Source: Pempheris klunzingeri (lineage: Eukaryota; Chordata; Actinopteri; Acropomatiformes; Pempheridae). From it: a stretch of DNA of 64,000 bases. Positions 10,315 to 24,600 of the stretch are shown piece by piece. The DNA is taken from NCBI RefSeq assembly GCF_042242105.1, contig NC_092025.1:14064309-14128308 (forward strand), written 5' to 3'. The notes below the pieces were generated by a model. It was not told the DNA's origin. It saw nothing but the letters and a program-made list of their open reading frames with translations, and did no database searches. A program made the translations under genes and the position numbers. Positions within the stretch are counted from its first letter, which is position 1; every line of letters begins with the position of its first letter.

Positions 10315-12623
10315 TCATCTTCTTCGCCCCGCTGCCTTCTTGCGACCCTACGAAAGAGGGACAAAAAAAACAATAGGGTGAAAACTCGACAAGAAACTGA
10401 ACTTAAAAATTCCTCCACACTTTTCAAATTACGTCTAAATTCTCAGATATGATTCATGTAAAATGTTCAGTACCTTCGGTGTTGGCTCGTCCTCCTGCTC
10501 CTCCTCCTCCTCCTCTTCACCTTCCTCTTCAGAATCGTCTTTAGCAGCTGCCTTCGACCGCCCGCCACGCCTGGGTACCACAGAGGGGACACGCACCGAA
10601 TCAGAACGCCTCAGCGCGAAACAGGAAAAATGTTAGTAAATGTAGAAACACAGAGCTGCAGCCTGGATCAACACAGAATTTCTCTGAATTTTCTTGCTTC
10701 GTGTGACTCAAAATATCAAACAAATATCAGCCAAAAGTTTGTTGGTAAGAAGCATCTCTGGCAGATAAGTCAGTTAGTCACACACACACCTCACAGGCTA
10801 ATAAGATGCAGAAATGCTTTAAAATACGCACTAGTCTGCTGCACTTCATGATGAGCCAAATGTATCTGTCTCGTCTATCACAGAGCTACACTCTACACTC
10901 TAAAAAGTAGCACATACATGAGCACAGCAACATATCTGAAAATATTTGTAATCAACTGTACTAAAATCAGGATACAGGTTACTGCAGACTCATGCTTACC
11001 CTCATTTCAACCAAAATACATTAACATGAGGCAGAACCAAATGAAACAAAAATGGAATAAAAATGGCACAGCAAATGCAGTAGTAGTGTCATTACTAAGA
11101 TGCTTTGACAGGAAGCTTTGTGCTTTTCATAGAATTTCATTAAGACCCCCTGACAATTTGTTTCAGAATAAAAACGGTTGGCGAGGGGGGATGTTTTTTT
11201 ATCTACTGAAACATGCACAGGTTTGTCCTCACACCGTGTCCTGACAGCCTTCTTTTCTACTGGCCTGGCCTGACTGGCCGGGAGCGATACAGTGCTGTGC
11301 AGCGTGACGCCGCGCTCCGTTTTAAGTTGAACTTTTGTTGGACACCCGCTTTCTATTTCTGTCACTTTGCAAGCGCCATAATGGACGAGGAACAGCCGAG
11401 CGGTGAAGGTGAAATGAGGAGCTGTCTGTACAAAAGCCGAAATAAGGTGGCAGCTGGTTAGGAGGAGATCACCAGAGAACTGATATCGGTGACGACAACC
11501 TGCTTGCTGTTGGCAATATTGTGTCATTTCCAGTACAGAGATGTCTAAATATCACAATATAAAAACGTGTTTACAGTTTAAACAGTACAAATTTGGGTAA
11601 GAGGTACTTTCCCATCTCTTACTTGAGTGATTACGTCTGCATGCATAATGACAACGGACGTGCATATTTGACGGTGTGGGCAGCGAGCTTCGCATGTCAC
11701 GCGGTGCGATTATCTGATGCTTGCTTGCCATTAGAAAAAAAAATGTAATAGGAACTTTCAGGTACAATTCATGGCCTTTTCATAAGATCTTGTGCCATGT
11801 GAATTTTAGAAAAGGTACGTTGGACTGATCCATTGCAGTCTCTCTCCAAGATGGGGGTATGTGAGCAGAAATTTAAATTCCATGACACACAAACAGCACT
11901 GCAAGAACCTCACTACCATGTAGAAAACGTGTGCTGGAGTTTCTGCAAAAGGCTGAAAGATCAAACACCCAGTGAGCATCTTACGCTGGTTTCTTGGCAG
12001 GCGGTTGAGCCGATTTGGGTGGACGTCCTCTCCTCTTCTGCGGTGTCGACTCTGCGGACTCTGAGCTGTTGAACGAAGACAAAATGCACCAGAGTTTGAG
12101 TCAAATTTTTGTTGACAGACATCTGTGTTCCAGCAGCAGGTGTCATTAGTGAAGCTGGTCCATCGTTTGTATGAATTGACTGTATACAGGGAGGTTTTTC
12201 TCTTTCTTACCCTTGTGATCTCCGCGGCGCCCTGACTTGCCTTCCTCCCTTGGTCTTCAACTCCATATTTTCACTCCCCCCGTCATCCTCTTCCTCTTCA
12301 TCCTCCGCTTCTTCCTCCCCCCTCTCCTCTTCCTCTTCATCTTCATCATCCTCTGGAGGAGGAGCAGCCTTCTTTCGTCCCCTCTTCCCTTTGGTGGGTG
12401 TGTCCTGACTGGCAGTGGCAGACTTTGGAGGCCGACCCCTGCGCCCTTTTTTCGGCGGGCTGTTCTGTTCGTCCTCTGGTCGGTTGTCCTCGTCCCACTG
12501 GTCCTCCGCCTCGGCCGCTGCGGTCGTGTTGGCTGCCGCCTTCTTGCGTCCACGCTTTGGCTTGCTGTCCTGGTCGTCACTGGAGGCCACGCCACGTTTG
12601 CGACCGCGGGGCTTTTCAATATC
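10315..12623 (-). CDS. pds5b: pds5b coding exons 31-34, AT-hook and acidic C-terminal tail
   Basis: Exons: 12211-12623, 11985-12065, 10474-10570, 10315-10347, about residues 1198-1404. The large exon encodes basic AT-hook-like blocks ([33 protein letters not shown]) separated by acidic runs of Glu/Asp. A second GRP core (KRRGRPPKS) follows in exon 32, and a further acidic run in exon 33. The last exon adds only ten residues ([10 protein letters not shown]) and TGA. AT-hooks bind the minor groove of AT-rich DNA. This tail is shorter and more repetitive than I expect for mammals, and the last exon is the least independently supported. Confidence 0.88.
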
Positions 12624-15600
12624 CTGTAGAGGAAAAAACAAATGGTGGACAAGGGCTTCCTGTTGAGTGAACCATGGCCTTTCATGACCAAGCCAGAACT
12701 CTTAAATTGCTATTCCCTTCTGAATGCTTTGAACTGTCTGGTTTCCACAACAGCTTCGCTTCCAGTGAAGAGAAACGTCAAAGCCAGCATCTACTTAATT
12801 AAATGTGAGAAACAAATTGTAAAGTACTTGTAAACACCAGTACATTTTTGTGAGACATTTGAATTGTGGCACAGTAACACCAAAATTATTTCATAGATGA
12901 TCCCTTTATTTTAGAGAAGAAGACAATTGCTAAACTGTGCTGAGTCAGAACTAAACAAAAAGACAAAATTATGCATGCAGCAGGTCTGGAGGCTATTATT
13001 AATGAGAGTTTACTCAACGTGTGCTCGCTAGTCCTATCTTGACTTAACTCCGGCTGGTGTTTGCTCAGTAGAATCAAAACACAAAGCCCAAGGGTTTATG
13101 ACCGGCAACACTCAGCTGGATCACAGCAACGTGCTCATTTCTACTTGTCCTACGCTACTGTGTCATTTCACATAATGTTTGTGGTTTTTTGAGCTGTCAC
13201 ACTAAAGTACAGATTAAGAAGAGTTTTCTATTAGTTATGATCCTCCAAGTTTGACATTAAAATATCATTGTATACAAAAACCATTTTCTGTTTGCCCGTT
13301 TATCCTGCTGGTATCATGGGCGCACAAAACCAAATCACAGTAATACAGAAATCAAGCTTCAGTTCCAGGAAATTGGGTTGTGCAAAGGTGATAAAAATAA
13401 CAATCCCAATGATCTTTCCAACTAGAGGGGATGGATATTTTCAACAGAATTATGGCTGGGAGATAAGTTTAGAGATCAGTTTGGAACAAATAACTCGTTA
13501 ATGTGATATTTTGGATGATTACTGAAGCTTTTGGGTGTCATTTACACACAAGACAGTGAGAAACACAAGTAATGTGGATCTAATGACCGAGCAGATGTTC
13601 ATTTCCGCTCTGATTAAACACACAACTTTAAATTGTAAAAGCATGCAGCTTCAAGCTGAAAAAACAACACTGAAGCTCTGTTGCTGCATAATAAGTAGTG
13701 TGACGTGGCAGTAGATATTTTATCAGTATACAAAGAGGGTTTAATACCTTATCAGTGCTGTCTGCTCTCTTTAGGGTGATGTCTTCGTTTTCACTGTGAT
13801 CCATTTCTGTGCTGTCATGCCTGAAACAACGAAATTACTATTTAAGCAGGGTAAAGGCTTCAAAAGATTTGCTGGTCAACTTTGTGGCACAGTGCGTCCT
13901 TAGAGGAGTGTGTCTGTGCGTCACATGTCTTGTACCTGGTCTTGCTGCGCTGTGGGGAGCCCGGGTTGGACGACGAGTCGTCGTTGCTGGCAGTCTCCAT
14001 GCGAGAAGCTTTACTTTGGAGCTGTTTCCCCGCCGACGACAACGGCTTGTTTACTGCACCCAAAACGTTAGCCGACTTGGGCTTGAGGAGCGAGAGATGA
14101 CAAGAGTTTGAGTTGGACGTGTTCAATCCAACAAAGTCTGATTTCATTTCACGGGCTTGGCTAAGCTTACCTTTCCGGGTGTGAAGAATGCCTTCATTTC
14201 TTGTGGGAGATAATTTTTTGTGTTGCTGAAATTCTGAAACAGAGAGCAATTTTATGTCAGAATGAATGACTGTAGAGACGACAATAGCCAAAAAAAACCA
14301 AACTGAAACACAAGGTAAGAATTTTGAAGAGAAGCTTTGCTCCTGCAGAACAATCTCATTAGTCAAAATGTGTGCTGGCTATGTTAATAATTCCTCTGGA
14401 AACCAGCCCATGTTCACACAAAACTGAGCAGACACTAAAAATAAGATTACTACCAGCTATCACAATCAGGAGAGTTATGTTTATATTTTAATTCAACTTT
14501 TCAAGGAGGTGCATACGCATTAGTACCCACAACACTAAAATGGGGGTGTGCATCATTTACAAAGTCCAGAAAAAGAAAACATTTCTACATCTCATTTGCA
14601 GCTCAGCTATTGCTATTTAAAAAAAAAACAAACTTCCCTGCTGGATATAAAACGTTTAAGATTTTCTATGAAATGATTTGGGGTGCGGACACCAACCTTG
14701 TCGGGTTTGGTGAAGAAGCATGAGGGCAGCACAGGGTCTTTTGGAGACTCCAGGCTGTAGGTGGTGCTCTTTGACATGATAATGTGCATGGCGACGTCAC
14801 ACACTGTGTAGAGTTTCTGTGCAGGAAAGATGCAAACATTTGGTCAGCAGGATGTGCTCAGGGTGGCAGTTAGAGCAGCGAATGAATATACTGTCCATAT
14901 ATTATATATTTGGAGTAGCTGAAGACTGTAATGTGTACCTCGTTGGTTTTGGTGTCGGTGGGCGCCTGGGCATCTTTCGTCTGTTTGATATTTTCCACCA
15001 TTTTCCTTATGAAAGCGTGACTGTTGTTCTCATTCTTGGCCATGATAATCTCAAGGACGAACCACAGAGCCCTGACAAGGACAGGAGGTTTGACACTCAC
15101 ATACGGGATAGTTTTAGAGCAATTTCTTTTTAGGTTTAATTAAATCATAAAATAATTGGACAAGGCAGATGCAATTTATGAGTAATGGGAAAAGTTCAAT
15201 GGTAACAGTTCTGTGTATTCTCTGTGGGGGGTAAAAGTTAATATTATTCAGCACTTACTGTTTTTATAGCAACACAGCTGCATATCACTTATAAGTATAG
15301 AGAAATAATATTGCCCACTGACCTAAGGCATTTTATCAATTCAAAAACAAAAAAAGTGTATTAACTTTACATTTTTCAAAGTATTCTTTTATCATTGGTG
15401 TTATCAGTAACCGACAGCTTTCCAGACATCACTTACTCTTTGATTTCTTTGAGCTGCTCGATGTCCTGTACTTTGACGTAGTCTGGGTCATGTGCGAGCA
15501 GGTGGATGGTGTAGGGCACCACATACTCCGGCAGCAGAGAGAATAGTTTGTCTGTTGGAGCACACACAAAGTAAATATTACACTACACTGTATTACCACA

Positions 15601-18600
15601 TCCAAATAGTGCTATTTATTACTGCCATATGCAATGAGGTGCACCATAAAGACAGCAAAAGAGTTTATGAATTATTTTTCCCCTGGCTGATTTGTTTTGA
15701 ATTTTCACTGTACATTAATATCACTTATTTTTAGCCCAACGTTCAACTGTTCTGGTTTTAGATACAAAAACTGTACAAGTAATTAAATAATGGAGGACTT
15801 GTTTCATGCTACAAACAAAGCAGCTCCAAAATCGACAAAAATGTCAGATTTCATAGAAAATGGCTTTGGATTTTGTTCAGTTTCTTTACCACTGATGGCG
15901 GCATGCTGTTTCAGGTACTCTCGGCGTATGTTGACGTTTTTCACCAGACACTGGCGAGCGTGAGCCCTCCTCTCTTTCACAGGGTCCTTGGCACACAGAG
16001 CAAACACTGCCATGTATTCCAGAGGCAGGCGGAGGCGGCACAGGCCTCGGTGGAGCTTCTGGGAAAAACACTGTCGCACCTGGTAGCACTCGTCCTATAG
16101 AGCGAAGAGAAAGAAGACAAGCACATTAGGAGGAGGGGAGCGATGGTAAAATGGTCCAATGAAATATGGGGAGGAAATGCAGAGATAGTGTTGATGGTAA
16201 TGTGGCATCTCAAAACAATATGAAATCAAGTTCATTCATAAAAACAAACATTAGGATAAAGAGCCCTAAAATGAGCTTTCTTACATTGATGACGAGAGCA
16301 CACAGCTGATATTGCTCCAGTGTGATGATTTCGTGATAGCAGGGCTCCTGTGCCAGCTTTAGCAGGGCGCACGCCGCTGCCAGCCGCAGCCTCGACATGT
16401 CTGGTTTACTGGGGGATGAGGGGAACGAGAGGGTAAACAGGGATTCTTCATATATATCTGCAAATGCATTTATGATTAAAGGCCAACATCCCCCTTGGAT
16501 CCACAATACCCATTAAAACCCAGCACTTCACTGAAAATGACATGATTATAATCTTAATAAAAAGCCTTTCCCTGAGCTGCTCAAGAGGCGGACACACGCA
16601 GAGGACCTAAGGTCTGTTTAATAAAGCATAGGCTTTGCCATTTACCCCATTCTGCCCTGCTCGGTTAGGTCTCCATCACTGTGTAGAATCGCAGTCAGCA
16701 TCCTCAGGGTGGAGTTGCCTGATTTGCTCTGGTTGTTCTTTACTCCTAGTAACCACCTCACCATGAGCTTTATGCCCTGGATCTGAAAGAAGAGGCGGGG
16801 GGGAAGGTCAGAATCAGCATAAATAAAGATGGATTGTGATGATAATTAAGATGGCAATTCTGTTGAAATGTCAAAAGAGTTCTTAAGATTCAAAGCCACG
16901 ATCACTGAAACACACAGCAGTAGACTGAACAGGCAGACAGTTTTAAGAGATACACAAGGGTTCGCAGCAGACCTTGGCCAGAGTCTCCGGGGACACTTCA
17001 TCATCAGGAACCCAAAGTTTGGTTGTCTTCTTGCCTGGGACCTACAGACAAAACAAATAATTACTGTAAGACTTACTTCACATGATATGAACGGAAAGAC
17101 AGCAAGCATACTGGATCCGTGAACTGCGGTGAACTGTTTTTTGGGCCTCGGGGGAGTACTGTTTCTGGGTTTCCCCCATGACTTTTATTAGTGAAAATGC
17201 TAAGTGTTGAATGAATAGATAAACAATAATCAGTATCAAAAACTGGAACTACATAATAATATACAGTGTATGATGTGTGTACCCTGTCGTTCATGAGCAG
17301 ATCCTTCACAATGAAGTTGGCGACTAGAGATTTGAGTGGTGCTGCAAACTGTTCTGGGGCCAGCTGAGCCAGGTGACCCAGGGTGGTCAAAGGAGTGATG
17401 AGCTGCTCCAGATTAGCAGGGTCCAGGCCTTTGTGAAGAGGCTGAAACACAAACATGTAACATTTCATTGGAGCACCCGAGGTCAGACATGCAGATCTAC
17501 TGGTTTGCAAAAACACAGACATCATATATAGTTCATTGTTCCTGTTTAAACACTATGGAAAGATTGAGATGCATCGGAGTTTTATTAGTTCACTTCCAGG
17601 ATATACTTTATGAAGTTGGAGTGTTGAGTCCACCTTTACATTTTGTAGATATTTTAGGATGATTTATCAATCTAATATGATTCCCTGCATGTAAGGAGAA
17701 AAGTTTAATTCAAATGAAAGAACACAAAAAAGTAAAGCTGCACAAAAACCGCTAAAACTGTTGTGCAAAGTGTGTCAAACCAGGAGATACACATGAAACA
17801 CATTATTTATCAAGTCTTATGTGTAAAAGAAAAAAGAGATGTGACTGACTGACCTCGAAGATTTGGGCGAAGTGCGTGTCTCTGTTGGTAAACATGGCAT
17901 TGATGCAGTGGATGGCATACTTGGCCTGGCGAGGGGGGCCTCTCTTGGCTTTGGCCTGTAGTACCGGCAGCAAAACACTTGGGGGAGCATGGAGGAGAAC
18001 GCCATTACAAACTATAGGAAGTGCTGTCACAGGTCATCAAAAGTGCAGCATGCTCAAAGCGAGTGTGTCAGTCCAGAAAATGAATTACCACAGTGATTTC
18101 TATGTATAATTAAACACCAGTGTGACTGCATGCATCCTGCTGGAAGCTACAGAACGCCTGAGAGCATTAATCAGGCACACAGAATCAGAAACGTACGATT
18201 TGATGTGAGGAAAACTCTCTTCCATCTTGCTGCCCGTGTTCTTGAAGATTTGCAGCGCAGCCTCTGCGACCTTCTCGTCGTCCATCTTGAGACAACCCAA
18301 CAGGGACTCGAACGTCTCTGCAGAGTGGAACGACACCGGGTGTGTGAACGACAGCACCTGCATGGGATGGAGAACAAGGGGTCAAACAGCTGGATAAAAT
18401 CCAATGCATATTCAATTACAATCAGTGGAATCATCACAAAATGGATGAATATGTTTTAAGCCAACTCAATAGAAAGATATAAGTCTTTCGGTCGTCATTA
18501 TTTAATGTGTTGTGTTTGTATCACTGCGATGACAACTGCTGTCAGCCGCACCTCCAGGGAAACAACGCAGGAGGGGCATTATCAATCACTGAATGTTCAT

Positions 18601-21600
18601 TTTTTTTGTCAGGCCATCATTTCACTCACTGATTTTACCTGTAAGCGTCGCATTTTTGTTAAATGGAGCACCAACGTAAGATAATGAAGTGACAACCTAG
18701 TATTAATTATCACATTTTCTAGATAAATGCAGATGATATCCAGAGCGGAGCCCAGTTTTTACCTTCAGCAGTTCCAGTCCGGCTCGGATGGCCTCTTCAG
18801 TGGGGACGCCCTCCTCCTCATCGTCAGCCGTTCCGTCTATAGATTTGTTAACCTGCTTTATCAAAGCACTGACAGATGAAAGACAGAGATTAAAAAAGGT
18901 AAAATATTGCACAACTGAATCAAATATCTCTAGTATTTGTAGTCCTGCATTAATGTGATGATGTAAACACACACACACACACACACTGAATACCTGATGG
19001 ACTCTGTGTCGATGTGTACGGGAGCAATTCTCTCCAGCAGGAACTTGACCATTTCCAGGAATGGATTGCTGGGCTGTTTGGGGCTGCCAAGCTTTTTGGT
19101 GATGTCCCGCTAAAAAGGTGATGAATAAATAATACAAAAAAAGAAAATTAGTAAGTAGTTAATTAATTAATAGAAATAAACAAAACATAGCAGCATTTAT
19201 GGGACCTGTGTGGATGAATAAATGAATATCCAGTAAAACTCCTTACATACAGCATGTGAGTAAACAGGAATTAAACATAATGTCCAATCATTCGAGGTTT
19301 GTGCACTGTCAGGTATTTTAAAAACAGGCAACAGTATTCACTGTGAAATAACATTAAATGGTGAAACTGAGGGCTGAGTAGATTCAGTGTTAATAAGTTT
19401 TTAAATAAAATTTACGCTTACTATAAATGTAATGGTGTGAGTTAAAATAAAAACAGAGCCAGTGGAGGGATGACAGCTGTTTGAGCCACTAAACTGTGAC
19501 CCTCAGACAGACAGGTCAGTGCTCACCACACAGACTTCGGCTTGCTTGCAGGAGCAGGTGGGGCTGACCAACGTTTCCAACTGATCTCTGATCCGCTCGT
19601 CGTCATCCAAGACCTGAGCCAGCTTCTTCACAAAGTCCTGAGCCTTGCCCGGGTCTGGCAGGTTCCCTGTAGACAAACAGAATTTAAAGCTGACGTGTAC
19701 AATGAATAGATTTGAAGATTGGTTTAGTCATCCTGTTTCAGCAATTTCATTAGAAATGTTGTGCTTTTTTGCCTTTTATAGCCTACTTGCCAACTAGATG
19801 CAAGTTTTCTGGAAGAAATTAGATTTGTTGCTCTTTTTTAATAGATGTGAGATCCCTTACTTGTGATCACCATGACTTTGGCGAATACGGCCTTGCTCGA
19901 TGCGTCAGACTACAAGAAATACAATAGGAAAAAATAGTTTAGAGACGTGAGACGGAGTATATCAATCCATCAGCTTTCTGTATTATGCTTCAGTCACATT
20001 TACCTTGGGTTTTTTGACCAAGTCCAGCAGGTCTTTGACATGGTGTCTCAGCAGATTCTGGCACTTCCACATCTCATTCAAAGCTCTGGGAGGCACAGAG
20101 GAGCCGGGGTCAAAGAGAGGGAAGCAAACGAGGAACGGTGGTAGTACAGTAGGAACTTTTGTTCCAGACAGCTCAAAGTTGGTGTTATCTTAAGACTGGA
20201 TTTCACCACAATGTTCCACAGACTAACACAAACTTTAACATCTTCCACAGGACTGAAAATGGCAAGTCACGTTTTGCCAGTGTCGTGATCTTTTATAAGC
20301 GAGGCTGACTTACTTGACCGCATTTGTGTCCAGGGTGGCGTACAGGTAGTAAAGACACTTCATCCTCTCACTGGTTTCCAGGTTGTGAGGGACCATGTAC
20401 TGGGCAAAGACCCGCTCCACAAGCAACCTGTACACACGGAGGGAAAGGAGAGAAAAGTTAAATATTTAGTTAAATATAATTAGTTTTTAAATGAAAACTA
20501 ACTCAGTTTGTTTTTCCTATTTGGGGATCTGAGCTGAGAGTCTCGACGGTCATTACGATACATTTGTTTAATGAGATTATCCACACCAGAGCGAGAAATG
20601 AAGTCAGCTTAGAACAAAGTGCCATTGAACATTTCGAACACCCATGAAGAAGGAAAATGAGTGGGAAAAAAATCTGTATTTCCTGTGTTTCCTTATGTAA
20701 TTTATAATTTCAAATATTTATGCATGAATGAGATTACAGTCCGTGACCAGTTTCTAAATAAAATATATCAGACCATCTAATGAAATAAACGGATATATCT
20801 CAACAGTCCAGGCATAATTTCACACGTCGTCCTATTTTCACTATAATTTACTATGTGGAGTATTTGACATTTAGACACTTTCTGGCCTTACATTTTGGAT
20901 AAATGGTTTTCACAGGTTTTAAGATCGAATTTGCTGAGTAAGCACAAGTATTTCAGTGCTGTGCTGAACTACAGTTAAGTTACACAAACACACATTCACA
21001 CACACACTCAGGAACTGCCTGTAACAATACACACTTTTCCTGTTGGCAGCTGAAGAGCTCTGCTGCAGCAGCACGATTCAAAGGAATACTGCACCCTCAG
21101 ACACAGTTCAGCAGTTAAATCAGAGGTGATATTTCGTAGAGTTGTGTTTTGTCATTTCGTACCCCACCCCAGACTTTTACATCTACCTCTACTTCAGCTG
21201 GCATGAACTTCAATACTCACAGCTGCCAGTTTAGTAAATACACCCAGCTAAAATGAATGCAGTGTGATGCAACAGTCCTGCAACAAATTCTCCCTTCGTG
21301 AAGGTCATACTGTTCAGTTTTTGTTGAAACTATTTTTGAAAGGTGTAGATTCAACTGTATGGTCACTGTGGAAGATGTAGTTTGTGGTGCTGTTGAACTG
21401 CAGTGTGTTGTACTCACAGGTGTCTCTAGTTGTCCACCCCTTTTATATCAGTGAGGGTAGTCTAAATGACAGAAACACCACTGTATAATGTATAATATAC
21501 AGTATATATACTGTATAATACTAAACAGTTCAATGGCACCACAAGCTACATTCTCAAAAACCCATTTTAATAATTTATTTTACTTGTTTATGTAAACAGC

Positions 21601-24600
21601 TGCAACTGCTTTAATGCATCAGTGCAGAAATCCAAGGTGTATTAACAATAGCTCAAGGCACACACAAGCTGTGGCTGAGCAAATTAAGTCTCACAGAGTC
21701 TAATCAGTGCCTTTTAAGGAAACAGATTTAAATGTTCCACCTTTTAAACACTTACCCTCAGGTATTAAACACCTTATTGAAATTCATGAAGGCTGCTTTT
21801 AATACAACAAACAGGAACACAAACCTGTCATCGATGCTGTTCTGGTAGTAGATATGGAGCAGCTTGTCTTTGATCCAGGAAATCTGTTTAGAGGCTTCCC
21901 TCCCTCCCTCTCCCTGTAGCGAGTATTTCCTGTAGATGGATGCCAGGCCCATCATGGCCTCCTTACGTACACGCCACTGATGAAGAAGCATAGGAAAGGA
22001 TAAAAGGGGTGACATTCCCAATCGGGACATCAAGTTAAATGACAGTTTTTATGTGTGGGGACTAGAGCCAAAGTAGCATCTCAACAAATTCTCATTTTAC
22101 GAGGGGTGGCCAATATATACATTCATCATTATAAAACACATTGTCAAAGAAAATTAGAAACTTTGACATACAGGTGATGAGCTACATTGTTTGATAACCT
22201 AATAAAAGAAAATGATCAAATCACAGACACAGATCTTTAGGCACAGACAGCCTTCTTCCCAAACCTTTTGTATACCTCAGTCAACCAATCAAGTTGCAGT
22301 TTACATTCATGTCTGTCCAGACCCATATAATGTCAGTGATGACTAAAAGGTATTAAGTGTATTTTTGTGGTGATATGGACGTTATCGTGATGCTATATTT
22401 GTGACATTTGTGATTCCAGTGAGAAACTTGCTGTCTTGCTGTCTTCACTTAGGGACTATTTTTACATTAGACTGATAGAGAGCCTCGTCACATGGTGCAA
22501 CCTGAAGGTCAGTATCAACAAAACCAGTGAGCTTGTGGTGGTCTACCAGAGGAACAGCAAGCCTATCCTGGTTGTCGACCAGAGAAAGTAAGTGCACAGG
22601 GTGCACTCATACAGGAACTTTGGGGTCCAAATCAATAAAAAAAACTGGACTGGACTCACTGGACAACACTGCTGTGTGACTATTAGTGCTCTCGCAAGTT
22701 CATAGACAGAATCAAGTCAAATTTCTTGCATATGTTCAGGTGGTTGATTCAAATATGGATGTTGCTGCAAAGAAGTTGGGAGGGTGTGCTTTGTCAACAT
22801 TTTAGAATTCCCAAACAATAGCAACCTTAAACATCAAGATTTGTTGGGGATAACGGAGTAACAAGACTAAGACCAAGTAGCCAAAGTGGATGTGACAGTC
22901 CAAAATGTTGCTGGGCTAATACTACTTTAAATCCCAGACAAAACAGAGGGGCTCTATCGTGCCATTAGAGCCAAAAAAGCACTGGAGATACTACAGACAT
23001 GCTACTCTACATGCATCACCACCTACTAAAGCACGCAGAGTGAAAGCGCTTACACTCTGACTGTCCAGGGAAGGGTCTAATCACTGGGTCTAAATGGGTG
23101 TAGTCACCCTATGCACTTGTCCCCTGTTCTTAGACACATCACACATGCTAATGCTGTTAATAACAAAAACATAGTGCCAACAGGTACCATCGAAAATTAG
23201 CGATTAAAAAAAATTTCACAATGTAGGAATGATTTGAAAATTATTGGGTTTTCACCCCTCATTTTCTGCTTGTAGCTTATAGAACTGTTGGCCATTTTCA
23301 GGTCCTTAATCTACAACTAGGAAACTTAATTCATGTTGTGATATTATATTGATATGGGCTGGTATGGAAAAAAAAGTATGGTAAAATCTTTTGCCATCGT
23401 CACCCAGGCCTACACACAACACATTGAAAAACATTATGAGAACAGATAGACTTAAAAAAGTACAGAAAATGTGCCAACTTACTCTCTTGTCCAAAGTCCT
23501 CTCCTTTACAAAATTGAGCAGTGCATCGTTGACGAGAGACAAGTCTTTCTTGGCAGCAGTTACTATAGAGACGATGACATCATGGCGGATGGCCTCCTCT
23601 GGGTCATGTGATCTGACCCTCAAGTATTCTGGGAAAGAAAACAGGAACAAATGAGTGGGAGGTGAGAGAACTGGCCACCCCTAGCAAAGACAAAATACTT
23701 GGCAAATGCTTCGCATTTCTTCTAAATGACACAATAAGCTTGTAACTTATTATTAAGAGCTTGTAAGTGGTCCGAGGGTTGTGTTATCACCTCCATGTAG
23801 TGGACACATACCTCAGCACTGATCACCAAGGGTTTCATGCTGATAACTCCATAATAAGAGAGCAGGTTTTCAACAATGTAACTGCTTAGAAGTCAGTGTA
23901 CTGCAGTTGATTTACCTGTGAGGTCTTTGGCCAGGTCTGGGTGGTTCATGAGACAATGACTGGCAAATTTAACACACTCCAGTCTGATAGGCACATGGAT
24001 GTCATTAAACCTTTATGGGAGGGAAAAAAAATATAGTTCATGTCAGCATCTTTATAAAGGTGACACACACAAAAATCAACTCAGGTTAAACATAAATAGT
24101 CAAGCATTTGCTGCATGCACATAATTTGTTGTGTTACAAAGTTTTAAAATTGGTCCTGAGACACAAAGTCATAAATAAAGAAACTAATCTTACAAAACAT
24201 GTTCGTAAAATACAGCAAGGATCATTTCTGAAACTGTACAGACTATCAACTGTGTGCAATTTTCTTGGCTGATTCCGATATCCAATTTCTTACAATTTTG
24301 ACCTGCTGATTTAGATTTTTAAGAACTATAATTCACAGTATACGCAGACATGTTTGTAACTTTTCTTTAATGGGACATTCAGTTGTATGTTCATAATCAA
24401 CTGACTGACTATTAAATAGCTTTTATATTTTCTCCACAACTGCACCAGGTAACTTTTTTGCACTAATAAAATCCAGCTGAAAGTGAAATTGCAGTATACT
24501 CCACTTTTTCTAAATGCACCTCTGCCATAACTATGCCCACAGGCTCGGACGTGCTCTTAGGATCAACTTTATTGGCCAACTGCACCACAGTCACTTCACA

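Noticed and set aside
12237..12629. Hydrophobic plus-strand frames opposite the pds5b AT-hook exon
   Set aside because: They are antisense shadows of the GC-rich, charged pds5b coding sequence.
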